Part shown: positions 34,488 to 43,250 of the stretch, piece after piece
Layout: every line of letters begins with the position of its first letter
How positions within the stretch are numbered: the stretch's first letter is position 1
Assembly (NCBI RefSeq): GCF_034044635.1
Contig: NZ_JAXCLX010000003.1
Coordinates: 186,001 to 250,000, forward strand
Source of the DNA: Dongia rigui
Lineage (GTDB): Bacteria > Pseudomonadota > Alphaproteobacteria > Dongiales > Dongiaceae
Reading direction: 5' to 3'
Length of the DNA: 64,000 nucleotides
Made by a program: the position numbers and the translations under genes
Notes under the pieces: generated by a model
The model's database searches: none
Told to the model about the DNA's origin: nothing
What the model saw: only the letters and a program-made list of their open reading frames with translations

Positions 34488-35618
34488 GTGGTTCCAGCAC
34501 ACGCGCCATGGCTTGTCGCACTATCACTGCTGGTGGCGTTCCAGGGAAGCTATGTCGGGCTTCATCTGGCGCGCCAGATCGGTAACGCGCGGGCGCGCTC
34601 GCAGCGCGCCCTCATCACCGGGTCGGCCCTCACCTTGGCACTCGGCATCTGGACCATGCATTTCGTTGGCATGCTGGCGCTTGAATTGCCGGTCGCCATC
34701 GATTTCCTGGTGCTGCCGACCCTGATCTCGTTCCTGGTCTGTGTGCTGGTGGTGGGGTTCGCGGTATTCGCGGTCGGCACGCTGTCGCCGAGCCGCATGC
34801 ACGCGGCCCTCGCCTCGCTCTTCATGGGCGGCGGCATCGTCACCATGCATTATCTCGGCATGTATGCGCTCCATACCAGCGCGCATATGACCCATGACCC
34901 GTTTTTCGTGGCGGCATCGGTCGTGATTGGCATCGGCGCTTCCGGTACCGCGCTGTGGTTCGGCTTCGGCCCCGGCGCCAAGCGCTCGGTCCTCTTGTCA
35001 GCCGTGCTGATGGCGCTGGCCATTTCCGCGATGCATTACACCGCCATGGCCGGATTGCGGCTGCAGATTCACGACGCCATGTCGCCGGCCGACATGCCGG
35101 CTTTGTCGCCGGGGCTGCTCGCCATCGTGGTATCGGTGGTGGCTTTCGTCGTATCCGGCCTCTTTCTGCTGACCCTCGTTCCCAGCCGTGCCGAGGTCGC
35201 GGTGACGGGGCCGGTTGCCGTGGTGACGGAGCTTGCCCAGGAGCCAGCCGCCGAGAGTCATCCCGCACCGCAACACAAAACCCTTCCTGTGGAAAAAGAC
35301 GGCCGGCGGCTGCAGCTCGACATCGCCCGGCTGGTCGCAGTCCAGGCGCAGGCGCATTACACCAGCCTCTTCGACGGCGAGCTCTCCTGGTTCTGCCCCC
35401 TGCCGATTTCCGAGGTCGAGGCACAGCTCGATCCCACGGTCTTCGCCCGCGTGCATCGCAGCCACATCGTCAATCTCGATCGGATCGCTGCAATTAAAAA
35501 GACGGCCGATTCCGACATCGTCGCGATGATGGCGAAGATTCCCTATCAGGCGCCGGTCAGCCGATCGCGCCGCTCCTGGCTGAAGCAGCGCCTGGATGGG
35601 CGCGAAACCGCGGCCTAA
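34488..35618 (+). CDS. coxC: MHYT membrane sensor with LytTR DNA-binding domain (CoxC-like)
   Basis: The 376-residue protein has an N-terminal MHYT membrane domain with three repeats carrying MHFVGM, MHYLGM and MHYTAM, thought to bind a metal and sense a diatomic gas. The C-terminal part, about 275-370, is a LytTR DNA-binding domain (VEAQLDPTVFARVHRSHIVNLDRI). This is the architecture of CoxC from Oligotropha CO-oxidation clusters, and it directly precedes coxMSLDEFG. The GTG at 34488 follows GGAGGA. A membrane-bound transcription regulator reacting to CO or O2 is the likely role; the candidate target repeat lies at 35655-35687. Confidence 0.85.
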   Translation: MVPAHAPWLVALSLLVAFQGSYVGLHLARQIGNARARSQRALITGSALTLALGIWTMHFVGMLALELPVAIDFLVLPTLISFLVCVLVVGFAVFAVGTLSPSRMHAALASLFMGGGIVTMHYLGMYALHTSAHMTHDPFFVAASVVIGIGASGTALWFGFGPGAKRSVLLSAVLMALAISAMHYTAMAGLRLQIHDAMSPADMPALSPGLLAIVVSVVAFVVSGLFLLTLVPSRAEVAVTGPVAVVTELAQEPAAESHPAPQHKTLPVEKDGRRLQLDIARLVAVQAQAHYTSLFDGELSWFCPLPISEVEAQLDPTVFARVHRSHIVNLDRIAAIKKTADSDIVAMMAKIPYQAPVSRSRRSWLKQRLDGRETAA

Positions 35619-35654
35619 GTCAGTTTTTCTGACGCAGTTCATTCAGAGAGCCTG

Positions 35655-35687
35655 CCGTTCGTGCACGGAACGGCCCGTTTGTGCACG
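35655..35687 (+). promoter_or_regulatory. Tandem LytTR-like binding repeats upstream of coxM
   Basis: CCGTTCGTGCACG (35655-35667) and CCGTTTGTGCACG (35675-35687) are direct repeats exactly 20 bp apart, identical at 12 of 13 positions. Their CCGTTCGT core resembles the known LytTR-type recognition pattern, such as the AlgR site CCGTTCGTC. The repeat lies about 93 bp before the coxM start, in the only sizeable gap of the cox cluster and directly after the MHYT-LytTR gene. It is a strong candidate control site for CO-dependent expression. Confidence 0.55.
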
Positions 35688-35779
35688 CCGCGTTGAGGCG
35701 GCCGAGGCGGGGTTTCTATCGTTGGAACAACAAGAAGAGTTGCTACCCAATCGGCAGCCGTTCCACGGAGGAGACAACC

Positions 35780-36649
35780 TTGATCCCGGGACCCTTTACC
35801 TATCACCGGCCGGCAAACCTGTCTGAGGCGCTGGCCGTGCTCAAAGCCCATGGCGATGAGGCCCGGCCCTTGGCCGGCGGACACAGCCTGATCCCCATGA
35901 TGAAACTGCGCATGGCAGCGCCGGAGCATCTCATCGACCTTGCCGGCATCGCCGACCTCAAAGGTATTCGTGAAGAGGGAGGCGAGATCGTCATCGGGGC
36001 CACCACCACCCAGGCGGAACTCATCAAATCCGATCTGCTGGCCGCGAAGTTGCCGATCATCCGCGAGACAGCGCTGCAGATCGCCGATCCGCAGATTCGC
36101 TATAAAGGGACGCTGGGCGGCAATGTCGCCAATGGCGATCCCGGCAATGACATGCCGGCGGTGATGCAGGCATTGGGCGCCACCTATGTCGTGCAAGGGA
36201 GCGGTGGCGAACGCCGGATCCCGGCGCGTGACTTCTATGAAGGCGCCTATTTTACCGCATTGCAGCAGGACGAGATCCTGATCGCGGTGCGCATCCCTGC
36301 GCCGCCGGCCGGCCACGGCTATGCCTATGAGAAGCTGAAGCGCAAGATCGGCGATTACGCGACGGCCGCTGCCGCCGTGATCCTCACGGTCAGCGGCGGC
36401 AAGGTGGCGAGTGCCGCCATCACGCTCACCAATGTGGCATCCACCCCGCTCTTTGCCGCCGATGCCGCCAAGCTCGTCATCGGCACGGCGCTTGATGCCG
36501 CGAGCGTGAAACGCGCTGCCGAGGCTGCTAAGGCCATCACCGATCCAGCGACCGACGGGCGCGGCACGGCCGAGTATCGCCGCGAGATGGCGGGCGTCAT
36601 GACCGCCCGGGCCCTCGCCAAAGCCTTCGCCCGCGCCAAGGGAGTTTGA
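35780..36649 (+). CDS. coxM: Aerobic CO dehydrogenase, FAD-binding medium subunit
   Basis: The 289-residue flavoprotein subunit passes electrons from the iron-sulphur subunit to the quinone pool side. The start [10 protein letters not shown] and the FAD motifs [11 protein letters not shown] and [14 protein letters not shown] are the hallmark motifs of CODH medium subunits. The start is a TTG at 35780 placed after GGAGGAG, which reproduces the usual N-terminus and length of CoxM; an upstream ATG-like extension would add a non-homologous stretch. It overlaps the coxS start region. Confidence 0.95.
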   Translation: MIPGPFTYHRPANLSEALAVLKAHGDEARPLAGGHSLIPMMKLRMAAPEHLIDLAGIADLKGIREEGGEIVIGATTTQAELIKSDLLAAKLPIIRETALQIADPQIRYKGTLGGNVANGDPGNDMPAVMQALGATYVVQGSGGERRIPARDFYEGAYFTALQQDEILIAVRIPAPPAGHGYAYEKLKRKIGDYATAAAAVILTVSGGKVASAAITLTNVASTPLFAADAAKLVIGTALDAASVKRAAEAAKAITDPATDGRGTAEYRREMAGVMTARALAKAFARAKGV

Positions 36650-36651
36650 CC

Positions 36652-37167
36652 ATGAGTGAGACGACAATCGATCAGGTGCCGGTGAACCTCACCGTCAATG
36701 GCAAGAAGGTGCAGCGCTTCGTCGACCCGCGCATGCTGCTCATTCACTTCCTGCGCGAGGAAATGAACCTGACCGGCGCCCATATCGGCTGCGAAACAAG
36801 CCATTGCGGCGCCTGCACGGTGGAACTCGACGGCCTCTCGGTCAAATCCTGCACCGTTTTTGCGGTGCAGGCGAGCGGCACCACGGTCAACACGGTGGAG
36901 AGCCTTGCCAATGCCGACGGTACCCTGCATGCGCTGCAGGAAGGTTTTCGCCAGATGCATGGCCTGCAATGCGGCTTCTGTACGCCCGGCATGCTGATGC
37001 GGGCCAAGGGTCTGCTGGCCGAGAATCCGGACCCATCGGAAAGTGAGATTCGCCACGGCATTGCTGGCAATCTTTGCCGCTGCACCGGCTATCAGAACAT
37101 CGTCAAAGCCATTCAATACGCCGCCGCCAAGCTCAATGGGCGCACCTATCAGGAGGCCGCGGAATGA
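36652..37167 (+). CDS. coxS: Aerobic CO dehydrogenase, [2Fe-2S] small subunit
   Basis: This 171-residue subunit carries two [2Fe-2S] clusters. The plant-ferredoxin-type cluster uses C47, C52, C55 and C67 ([16 protein letters not shown]). The second, helical cluster uses C107, C110, C142 and C144 (QCGFCTPGM and [10 protein letters not shown]). It relays electrons from the Mo-Cu site in CoxL to FAD in CoxM. The ATG at 36652 is preferred over the TTG at 36646; GGAG at 36641 serves as ribosome binding site. Its stop overlaps the coxL start. Confidence 0.96.
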   Translation: MSETTIDQVPVNLTVNGKKVQRFVDPRMLLIHFLREEMNLTGAHIGCETSHCGACTVELDGLSVKSCTVFAVQASGTTVNTVESLANADGTLHALQEGFRQMHGLQCGFCTPGMLMRAKGLLAENPDPSESEIRHGIAGNLCRCTGYQNIVKAIQYAAAKLNGRTYQEAAE

Positions 37168-39578
37168 ACGACATGACCCCCACCAAAGAGCAGCGCGAAG
37201 CCAAGCTCGAAGGCATCGGCTGTAAACGCAAGCGCGTCGAAGACATCCGCTTCACGCAGGGCAAGGGCAATTATGTCGACGACATCAAGATGCCCGGCAT
37301 GCTGCATGGCGATTTCGTGCGTTCGCAATACGCCCATGCCAAGATCAAGAAGATCGATGCGAGCCGCGCCAAGGCGCTGCCCGGCGTCATCGCCGTCATC
37401 ACGGCGGAAGAGCTGAAGCCGCTGGGTCTGCATTGGATGCCGACGCTGGCCGGTGACGTTCAGGCGGTGCTGGCCGATGGCCGTGTCTCGTTCCAGAATC
37501 AGGAAATCGCTTTCGTCATCGCCGAAAACCGCTACATCACCGATGACGCCATCCAGCTGATCGATGTGGAGTATGAAGAGCTCCCCGTCATCGTCGACCC
37601 GTTCAAGTCAATGGCCCCGGATGCGCCGGTGCTGCGACCGGACCTTGAGGGGAAGACAACGGGCGCCCATGGTCCGCGCAAGCATCACAACCACATCTTC
37701 GAATGGACCGTCGGCGACAAGGAAGCGACCGATGTGGCATTTCAAAAGGCCGAGGTGACGATCAAGGAGATGATCTCCTATCACCGCACGCATCCCTCGC
37801 CCCTGGAAACCTGCCAGTGCCTCGCCTCCTTCGACAAGATCAAGGGTGAGCTGACCGTCTACGGCACCTTCCAGGCGCCGCATGTCATCCGCACGGTGGC
37901 GTCGCTGCTCTCGAAGATTCCGGAACACAAGATCCACGTCATCGCCCCCGATATCGGCGGCGGCTTCGGCAACAAGGTCGGCGCCTATGCCGGCTATATC
38001 TGCGCCATCGTCGCGTCGATTGTGACCGGCCAACCGGTGAAATGGGTCGAGGACAGGATCGAGAATCTGTCGACCACCTCTTTTGCGCGCGACTATCACA
38101 TGACGACCGAGATCGCCGCCACCAAGGACGGCAAGGTCACCGGCCTGCGGGTGCATGTGCTGGCCGATCACGGCGCCTTCGATTCCTGCGCCGATCCGTC
38201 GAAATGGCCGGCAGGCTTCATGAACATCGTCACCGGTTCCTATGATTTTCCGGTGGCGCATCTCTCCGTCGACGGCGTCTATACCAACAAGGCGCCGGGT
38301 GGTGTCGCCTATCGCTGTTCGTTCCGTGTCACGGAAGCCGCTTATTGCATCGAGCGCGCCATGGACATCCTGGCGCAGAAACTGGGCATGGACCCGGCCG
38401 ATCTGCGCCTCAAAAACTTCGTGCGGCGCGAGCAGTTCCCCTACCAATCGGCTTTGGGCTGGGAATATGACAGCGGCGATTATCATCTGGCCATGCAGAA
38501 GGCCATGGATGCGATCGGCTATCGTGAACTCCGCGCCGAGCAGAAGGCCAAGCAAGCGGCCTTCAAGCGCGGCGAAACGCGCGAGATCATGGGGATCGGC
38601 GTCACCTTCTTCACCGAAATCGTCGGCGCCGGCCCGTCGAAGAATTGCGACATCTTAGGCGTCGCCATGTTCGACTCAGCCGAGATCCGCATCCATCCCA
38701 CGGGGTCGATCATCGCCCGCATGGGCTCGAAGAGCCAGGGCCAGGGACATGAGACGACCTGGGCGCAGATCATCGCCACCGAACTTGGCATCCCTGCCGA
38801 CGACATCATGATCGAGGAAGGCAATACCGACACGGCGCCCTATGGTCTCGGCACCTATGGCTCGCGCTCGACGCCGGTTGCCGGTGCCGCCATCGCCATG
38901 GCGGCGCGCAAGATCAAGAATAAGGCGCAGATGATCGCCGCACATCTCCTTGAGGTGTCGGAATACGATCTCGAATGGGATGTCGACGGCTTCCGCGTGA
39001 AGGGCAATCCGGAACGGTCGAAGTCGATGAAGGAAATCGCCTGGGCGTCTTATAACTCACCACCGCCCGGCCTGGAGCCGGGGTTGGAAGCGGTCAATTA
39101 CTACGATCCGCCCAACATGACCTATCCCTTCGGCGCCTATTTCTGCGTCATGGATATCGATGTCGATACCGGTGTCGCCAGTATCCGGCGCTTCTATGCC
39201 CTGGACGATTGCGGCACGCGCATCAACCCGATGATCATCGAAGGCCAGGTGCATGGTGGGCTGACCGAAGCCTTTGCCATCGCCATGGGGCAGGAGATCA
39301 AATACGACGCCATGGGCAATGTGGTCGGCGCGTCCTTCATGGATTTCTTCCTGCCGACCGCTGTCGAGACGCCGAAATGGGAGACCGATTTCACCGTCAC
39401 CCCGTCGCCGCATCACCCGATTGGTGCCAAGGGTGTCGGCGAAAGCCCGAATGTGGGTGGTGTTCCCTGCTTCTCGAATGCCGTCAACGATGCGTTCCAG
39501 TTCTTAGGCAGCACGCATATCCAGATGCCGCATGACGCGTGGCGCATCTGGGAAACGGGTCGCAAGCTCGGCGCCTGA
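37164..39578 (+). CDS. coxL: Aerobic CO dehydrogenase, molybdenum-copper large subunit (form I)
   Basis: This 804-residue catalytic subunit oxidises CO with water to CO2 at a [CuSMoO2] site with molybdopterin cytosine dinucleotide. The form I signature AYRCSFR is present, with the copper-ligating Cys at residue 385; form II (unknown-function) enzymes carry AYRGAGR instead. Other cofactor segments are [26 protein letters not shown] and the C-terminal [13 protein letters not shown] with the active-site Glu. Length and sequence order match Oligotropha CoxL closely. It starts within the coxS stop (ATGA overlap), so M, S and L are translationally coupled. Confidence 0.97.
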   Translation: MNDMTPTKEQREAKLEGIGCKRKRVEDIRFTQGKGNYVDDIKMPGMLHGDFVRSQYAHAKIKKIDASRAKALPGVIAVITAEELKPLGLHWMPTLAGDVQAVLADGRVSFQNQEIAFVIAENRYITDDAIQLIDVEYEELPVIVDPFKSMAPDAPVLRPDLEGKTTGAHGPRKHHNHIFEWTVGDKEATDVAFQKAEVTIKEMISYHRTHPSPLETCQCLASFDKIKGELTVYGTFQAPHVIRTVASLLSKIPEHKIHVIAPDIGGGFGNKVGAYAGYICAIVASIVTGQPVKWVEDRIENLSTTSFARDYHMTTEIAATKDGKVTGLRVHVLADHGAFDSCADPSKWPAGFMNIVTGSYDFPVAHLSVDGVYTNKAPGGVAYRCSFRVTEAAYCIERAMDILAQKLGMDPADLRLKNFVRREQFPYQSALGWEYDSGDYHLAMQKAMDAIGYRELRAEQKAKQAAFKRGETREIMGIGVTFFTEIVGAGPSKNCDILGVAMFDSAEIRIHPTGSIIARMGSKSQGQGHETTWAQIIATELGIPADDIMIEEGNTDTAPYGLGTYGSRSTPVAGAAIAMAARKIKNKAQMIAAHLLEVSEYDLEWDVDGFRVKGNPERSKSMKEIAWASYNSPPPGLEPGLEAVNYYDPPNMTYPFGAYFCVMDIDVDTGVASIRRFYALDDCGTRINPMIIEGQVHGGLTEAFAIAMGQEIKYDAMGNVVGASFMDFFLPTAVETPKWETDFTVTPSPHHPIGAKGVGESPNVGGVPCFSNAVNDAFQFLGSTHIQMPHDAWRIWETGRKLGA

Positions 39579-39589
39579 TTGCTCGAGAT

Positions 39590-40462
39590 ATGGATCGCAA
39601 GCAGGACATCGCGGATCGCCTCGCCGCCATCGGCTATATCGCCGATGGCGAGCTGGCGATGGCGCTCGTCCTCATGGACATGCTGAAGCGGCCCCTGCTG
39701 GTCGAAGGGCCGGCCGGTGTCGGCAAGACCGAAATCGCCAAGGCGCTTGCCACGCTCAATGGCTCTCCGCTCATTCGCCTGCAATGCCATGAGGGGCTGG
39801 ACCGCAACGACACGCTCTATGAATGGAACTATCAGCGCCAGCTGCTGGCGATCAAGGCGCGCGAGGGCCAGGATGCCGATGCCGTCGAGGCGCAGGTTTT
39901 TTCGGAAAGCTATCTCCTCGAACGGCCGCTGCTGAAAGCGATCCGGCAGCCGGTGGCGCCGGTCCTGCTCATCGACGAGATCGACCGGGCCGATGAGGAG
40001 TTCGAGGCCTTCCTTCTGGAAGTCCTGTCGGATTTCCAGGTGTCGATCCCCGAGCTTGGCACCGTGACGGCGACCACGATCCCACGCGTGGTCTTGACTT
40101 CCAATGACACGCGCGAGCTTTCCGACGCCTTGCGGCGGCGCTGTCTCTATCACGCGCTCGACTTTCCGGATGTGGACCGGGAGGCGCGCATCCTGCTCGC
40201 CCGCCAGCCAGGTATCGACACGACGCTCGCCCTGCAGATCGCCCGCCTGATGCAGGAGATCCGCCGGCAGGAACTGACCAAGGTACCGGGCATCGCCGAG
40301 ACGCTCGACTGGGCCGCGGCACTGGTGGGATTGGGCATCAGCCGCCTGGAGGAGGACCGCAAGGCGGTCTATGAAACCCTGGCCTGCGTGCTGAAGACCC
40401 GCGAAGACCGCGCCCGGATGTCGCCGGAAGTGACCGACCGGCTGATCGGCAAGGTCGCCTGA
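39590..40462 (+). CDS. coxD: MoxR-type AAA+ ATPase CoxD, CODH active-site maturation
   Basis: The 290-residue MoxR-family ATPase has Walker A GPAGVGKT at 40-47 and Walker B VLLIDEIDRADEEFEAFLLE; VLTSNDTRELSDALRRRC carries sensor 1 and the arginine finger. In Oligotropha, CoxD is needed to introduce sulphur and copper into the molybdenum centre of CODH after subunit assembly. The ATG at 39590 gives the conserved N-terminus. It lies 11 bases after coxL and overlaps coxE by one base, forming the usual ATPase-VWA pair. Confidence 0.93.
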   Translation: MDRKQDIADRLAAIGYIADGELAMALVLMDMLKRPLLVEGPAGVGKTEIAKALATLNGSPLIRLQCHEGLDRNDTLYEWNYQRQLLAIKAREGQDADAVEAQVFSESYLLERPLLKAIRQPVAPVLLIDEIDRADEEFEAFLLEVLSDFQVSIPELGTVTATTIPRVVLTSNDTRELSDALRRRCLYHALDFPDVDREARILLARQPGIDTTLALQIARLMQEIRRQELTKVPGIAETLDWAAALVGLGISRLEEDRKAVYETLACVLKTREDRARMSPEVTDRLIGKVA

Positions 40463-41649
40463 TGAGCGCCGCCGCCATACCCGATCTGGGTGTCGCCCTG
40501 CGCCGGCGCGTCGCTGGTTTCGCACGCACCTTGCGCGACAACGGCTATAAGATCGGCCTTGCCGAAAGCGCCGACGCGCTGCGCGTGATCGCGGCCGAAG
40601 GCGTTGATCGTCCGGCTGCGGCACGGTCCGCCTTGAAGGCGCTGCTATGCGGGCGCCGCTCCGATTGGGAAGGCTTCGACGCTCTGTTCGATGCCTATTG
40701 GCTGGGCCGCCGCGTCAAGACCCGCGTTGCGACCAGCAACCAGGCGGCGCTGGCGACGCAGAGTACGCAGCGCCTGCTCGGCCCTGCCACCGCGTCATCC
40801 GGCGGGCAGGATCTGGCGACCGATGTTGCGCGCGGGCCGGGAAACGATGCGGACAACGCAGCGCCGCAAGGCAGGCGCGAAGGCGCCAGCCGTTTTGAGA
40901 CGCTGGCGCGAACGGATTTCCGCAAGATCGCCGATCCGGACGAATTGGCCAAGGCGCATGCCTTGGCCGAGCGCTTGTCGCGGCGCATGCGCGCAAACCT
41001 GACGCGGCGAACGCGCAATGCCCGCAAAGGCACCCGCATCGATCTGCGCCGCACGATCCATGCGAGCCTGGGGAGCGGCGGGACACCGCTCGATCTCGTT
41101 CACCGTCTGCCGAAGAAGCGGCCGCTGCGTCTGGTGCTGCTGGTCGACGCCTCCGGCTCGATGAGCCTTTATACCGGCATCTTCCTGCGCTTCGTCCATG
41201 GCCTCCTCGATCATTTCCGTGAGGCCGAGGCGTTTCTGTTCCACACGCGCCTGGTTCACGTCTCCGACGCCTTGCGCGAGAAGGACACGATGCGCGCCTT
41301 GGACAGATTGGGACTGATGGCCGAGGGTGTGGGGGGAGGAACGCGGGCCGGCGACGCCTTGGCGACGTTCAATCGCTGGCACGCCGCCCGCGTGCTACAT
41401 TCGCGGACCTGCGTCGTCATCTTTTCCGATGGCTACGACACCAGCCCGCCGGAACTGCTGGGGGCGGAAATGCAGCGCCTGCGCCGCCGCTGCCGGCGCA
41501 TCGTCTGGCTCAATCCACTGATCGGCTGGGAGGGTTACGCACCGACCGCGCGCGGGATGGCCGCCGCCCTCCCTTATATCGACCTGTTCGCGCCGGCGCA
41601 TAATCTGGCAAGCCTCGCCGCCCTCGAACCCTATCTCATTCGTCTGTGA
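40462..41649 (+). CDS. coxE: VWA-domain protein CoxE, partner of CoxD
   Basis: This 395-residue protein has a basic, alanine-rich N-terminal half and a C-terminal von Willebrand A domain with the MIDAS motif VDASGSMS (D229). VWA proteins paired with MoxR ATPases act as metal-dependent adaptors or metal-insertion factors; CoxE is required for copper insertion into CODH. The ATG overlaps the coxD stop by one base. The short end YLIRL lies just before coxF. Confidence 0.92.
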   Translation: MSAAAIPDLGVALRRRVAGFARTLRDNGYKIGLAESADALRVIAAEGVDRPAAARSALKALLCGRRSDWEGFDALFDAYWLGRRVKTRVATSNQAALATQSTQRLLGPATASSGGQDLATDVARGPGNDADNAAPQGRREGASRFETLARTDFRKIADPDELAKAHALAERLSRRMRANLTRRTRNARKGTRIDLRRTIHASLGSGGTPLDLVHRLPKKRPLRLVLLVDASGSMSLYTGIFLRFVHGLLDHFREAEAFLFHTRLVHVSDALREKDTMRALDRLGLMAEGVGGGTRAGDALATFNRWHAARVLHSRTCVVIFSDGYDTSPPELLGAEMQRLRRRCRRIVWLNPLIGWEGYAPTARGMAAALPYIDLFAPAHNLASLAALEPYLIRL

Positions 41650-41663
41650 CACGGGAGATGATG

Positions 41664-42491
41664 ATGCCGGCACACACGGAAATCATCGAACTGGTCGCCA
41701 GCCTCAAGGCCAAGGGCGAGGCCTTTGTCCTGGCGACCGTGGTGCGGACAGTCTCCGTCACCGCTGCCAAGGCCGGCGCCAAGGCCGTCATCCGCGCCGA
41801 TGGCGCCATTTCCGATGGCTGGATCGGTGGCGGCTGCGCCCGGGCGGCGGTGTTGAAGGCGGCGCGCGAAGCGCTTGCCGACGGGCAGCCGCGCCTGGTC
41901 TCGATCCAGCCGCGCGATCTGCTGGCGGAACAGGGCGTGCGGCCGGGCGAGGAGCGCGACGGCATCCGCTTTGCCAAGAATGCCTGCCCCAGCCAAGGGA
42001 GCATGGATGTGTTCGTCGAACCGATGCTGCCGCGCCCCGACCTCGTCGTCATGGGGGCGAGCCCCGTGGCCATTGCGCTGGCCGAGATGGCGCCGCGTTT
42101 TGGCTTTCACCTCACCGTCTGCGCAGCGCCGGAGGAGCAACATCGCTTTGCCGAAGCCGATCAGCGCCGCGATGATTTCACGGTGCCGGCCAGCAACGCA
42201 GCGCAGCGTTGGATCGTGGTCTCGACGCAGGGGCGCGATGACGAAGCGGCATTGAAAGCCGCGGTCTTGAGCGATATTCCTTGGGTGAGCTTTGTCGGCA
42301 GCCGGCGCAAGCTGGCGGCCATCACCGAGACCCTCGTCGCCGAGGGCGTTGAGACGGATCGGCTGGCGCGGATCAAAGGGCCGGCCGGCCTCGACATCGG
42401 CGCCATCACCGCCGATGAGATCGCCCTTTCCATTCTTGCCGAGATCATTTCCCAGCGGCGCAGACCCGCACCCGCCGATCACCCGAAGTAA
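41664..42491 (+). CDS. coxF: XdhC-like protein CoxF, CODH maturation
   Basis: This 275-residue protein belongs to the XdhC/CoxF family that binds or sulphurates molybdenum cofactor for molybdo-hydroxylases. The N-terminal domain has ATVVRTVSVTAAKAGAKAVI and WIGGGCAR; the C-terminal Rossmann part has VVMGASPVAIALAEMA and WVSFVGSRRK. Three ATGs lie in a row at 41658-41666, after GGGAG; the last (41664) has the best spacing. In Oligotropha, CoxF acts in the last steps of copper insertion. Confidence 0.9.
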   Translation: MPAHTEIIELVASLKAKGEAFVLATVVRTVSVTAAKAGAKAVIRADGAISDGWIGGGCARAAVLKAAREALADGQPRLVSIQPRDLLAEQGVRPGEERDGIRFAKNACPSQGSMDVFVEPMLPRPDLVVMGASPVAIALAEMAPRFGFHLTVCAAPEEQHRFAEADQRRDDFTVPASNAAQRWIVVSTQGRDDEAALKAAVLSDIPWVSFVGSRRKLAAITETLVAEGVETDRLARIKGPAGLDIGAITADEIALSILAEIISQRRRPAPADHPK

Positions 42492-42501
42492 GGACAGCAT
42501 C

Positions 42502-43161
42502 ATGCAGATGACCGACAGCCAACGCATCCCCGCCCCGCGCGACAAAGTCTGGGCGGCGCTCAACGACCCGGCGGTGCTGATGGCCTGCATTCCCGGTTGC
42601 GAGTCGCTGGAGATGAGCGCCCCCAACGAAATGACGGCCAAGGTGACGCTGAAGGTGGGGCCGGTGAAGGCGAGCTTCGGCGGCAAGGTGACGTTGAGCG
42701 AGATCGATGCGCCGAACGGCTACCGCATCACCGGCGAAGGCTCGGGCGGTGTTGCGGGCTTTGCCAAGGGCGGCGCCGTGATCAAGCTGGAGAGTGATGG
42801 CGAGGACGCCACGGTCCTCCATTACACAGCCGATGCGCAGATCGGCGGCAAGCTGGCGCAGCTCGGCAGCCGCCTCATCGATTCCACGGCCCAGAAGCTT
42901 GCCGGCGATTTCTTCACCAGCTTTGCCGCTGCCCTGGCGCCAGCCGCACCCGCGCCGGAGGCAGCGGCGGCCGACGACGCGGCACCGGCCGAAGAGGGCG
43001 AGAAGAAGGGCTGGTTCAAGAATCTGTTCAGCAAGACGGAAACGACGGCATCGCTGATTGCCGTGGCGGCCTTGGGGCTCCTGGCCGCCCATGCCTGCTG
43101 CCTGGAACCCGCCCATGCCGGCATGGATTTCCCGATTTGCAGCGCCGGGTCGGCCACCTGA
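42502..43161 (+). CDS. coxG: CoxG, membrane-anchored SRPBCC protein
   Basis: This 219-residue protein has an N-terminal SRPBCC/START-like domain of the CoxG family (residues 1-150: IPAPRDKVWAALNDPAVLMACIPGCE is the family opening, here given as RDKVWAALNDP and CIPGCE). After an Ala/Pro/Glu-rich linker (about 155-185) comes a C-terminal hydrophobic segment (TASLIAVAALGLLAAHAC) that can anchor it to the membrane. CoxG recruits CODH to the cytoplasmic membrane or handles quinone for electron transfer. The ATG at 42502 follows AAGGAC. It ends the cox cluster here; no coxH, coxI or coxK follows. Confidence 0.9.
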   Translation: MQMTDSQRIPAPRDKVWAALNDPAVLMACIPGCESLEMSAPNEMTAKVTLKVGPVKASFGGKVTLSEIDAPNGYRITGEGSGGVAGFAKGGAVIKLESDGEDATVLHYTADAQIGGKLAQLGSRLIDSTAQKLAGDFFTSFAAALAPAAPAPEAAAADDAAPAEEGEKKGWFKNLFSKTETTASLIAVAALGLLAAHACCLEPAHAGMDFPICSAGSAT

Positions 43162-43250
43162 TATCTGCCTGGGGGGCGGCTTTACCGCCATTGACGGGTT
43201 CGCTATAGCTTCGGGTCGGCGAATTCATCAACGATCCCCGGGAAAACATC

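Noticed and set aside
35619-35633. Small hairpin GTCAG-TTTTT-CTGAC after coxC as a terminator
   Set aside because: Only five base pairs and the T-run lies in the loop; too weak to call.
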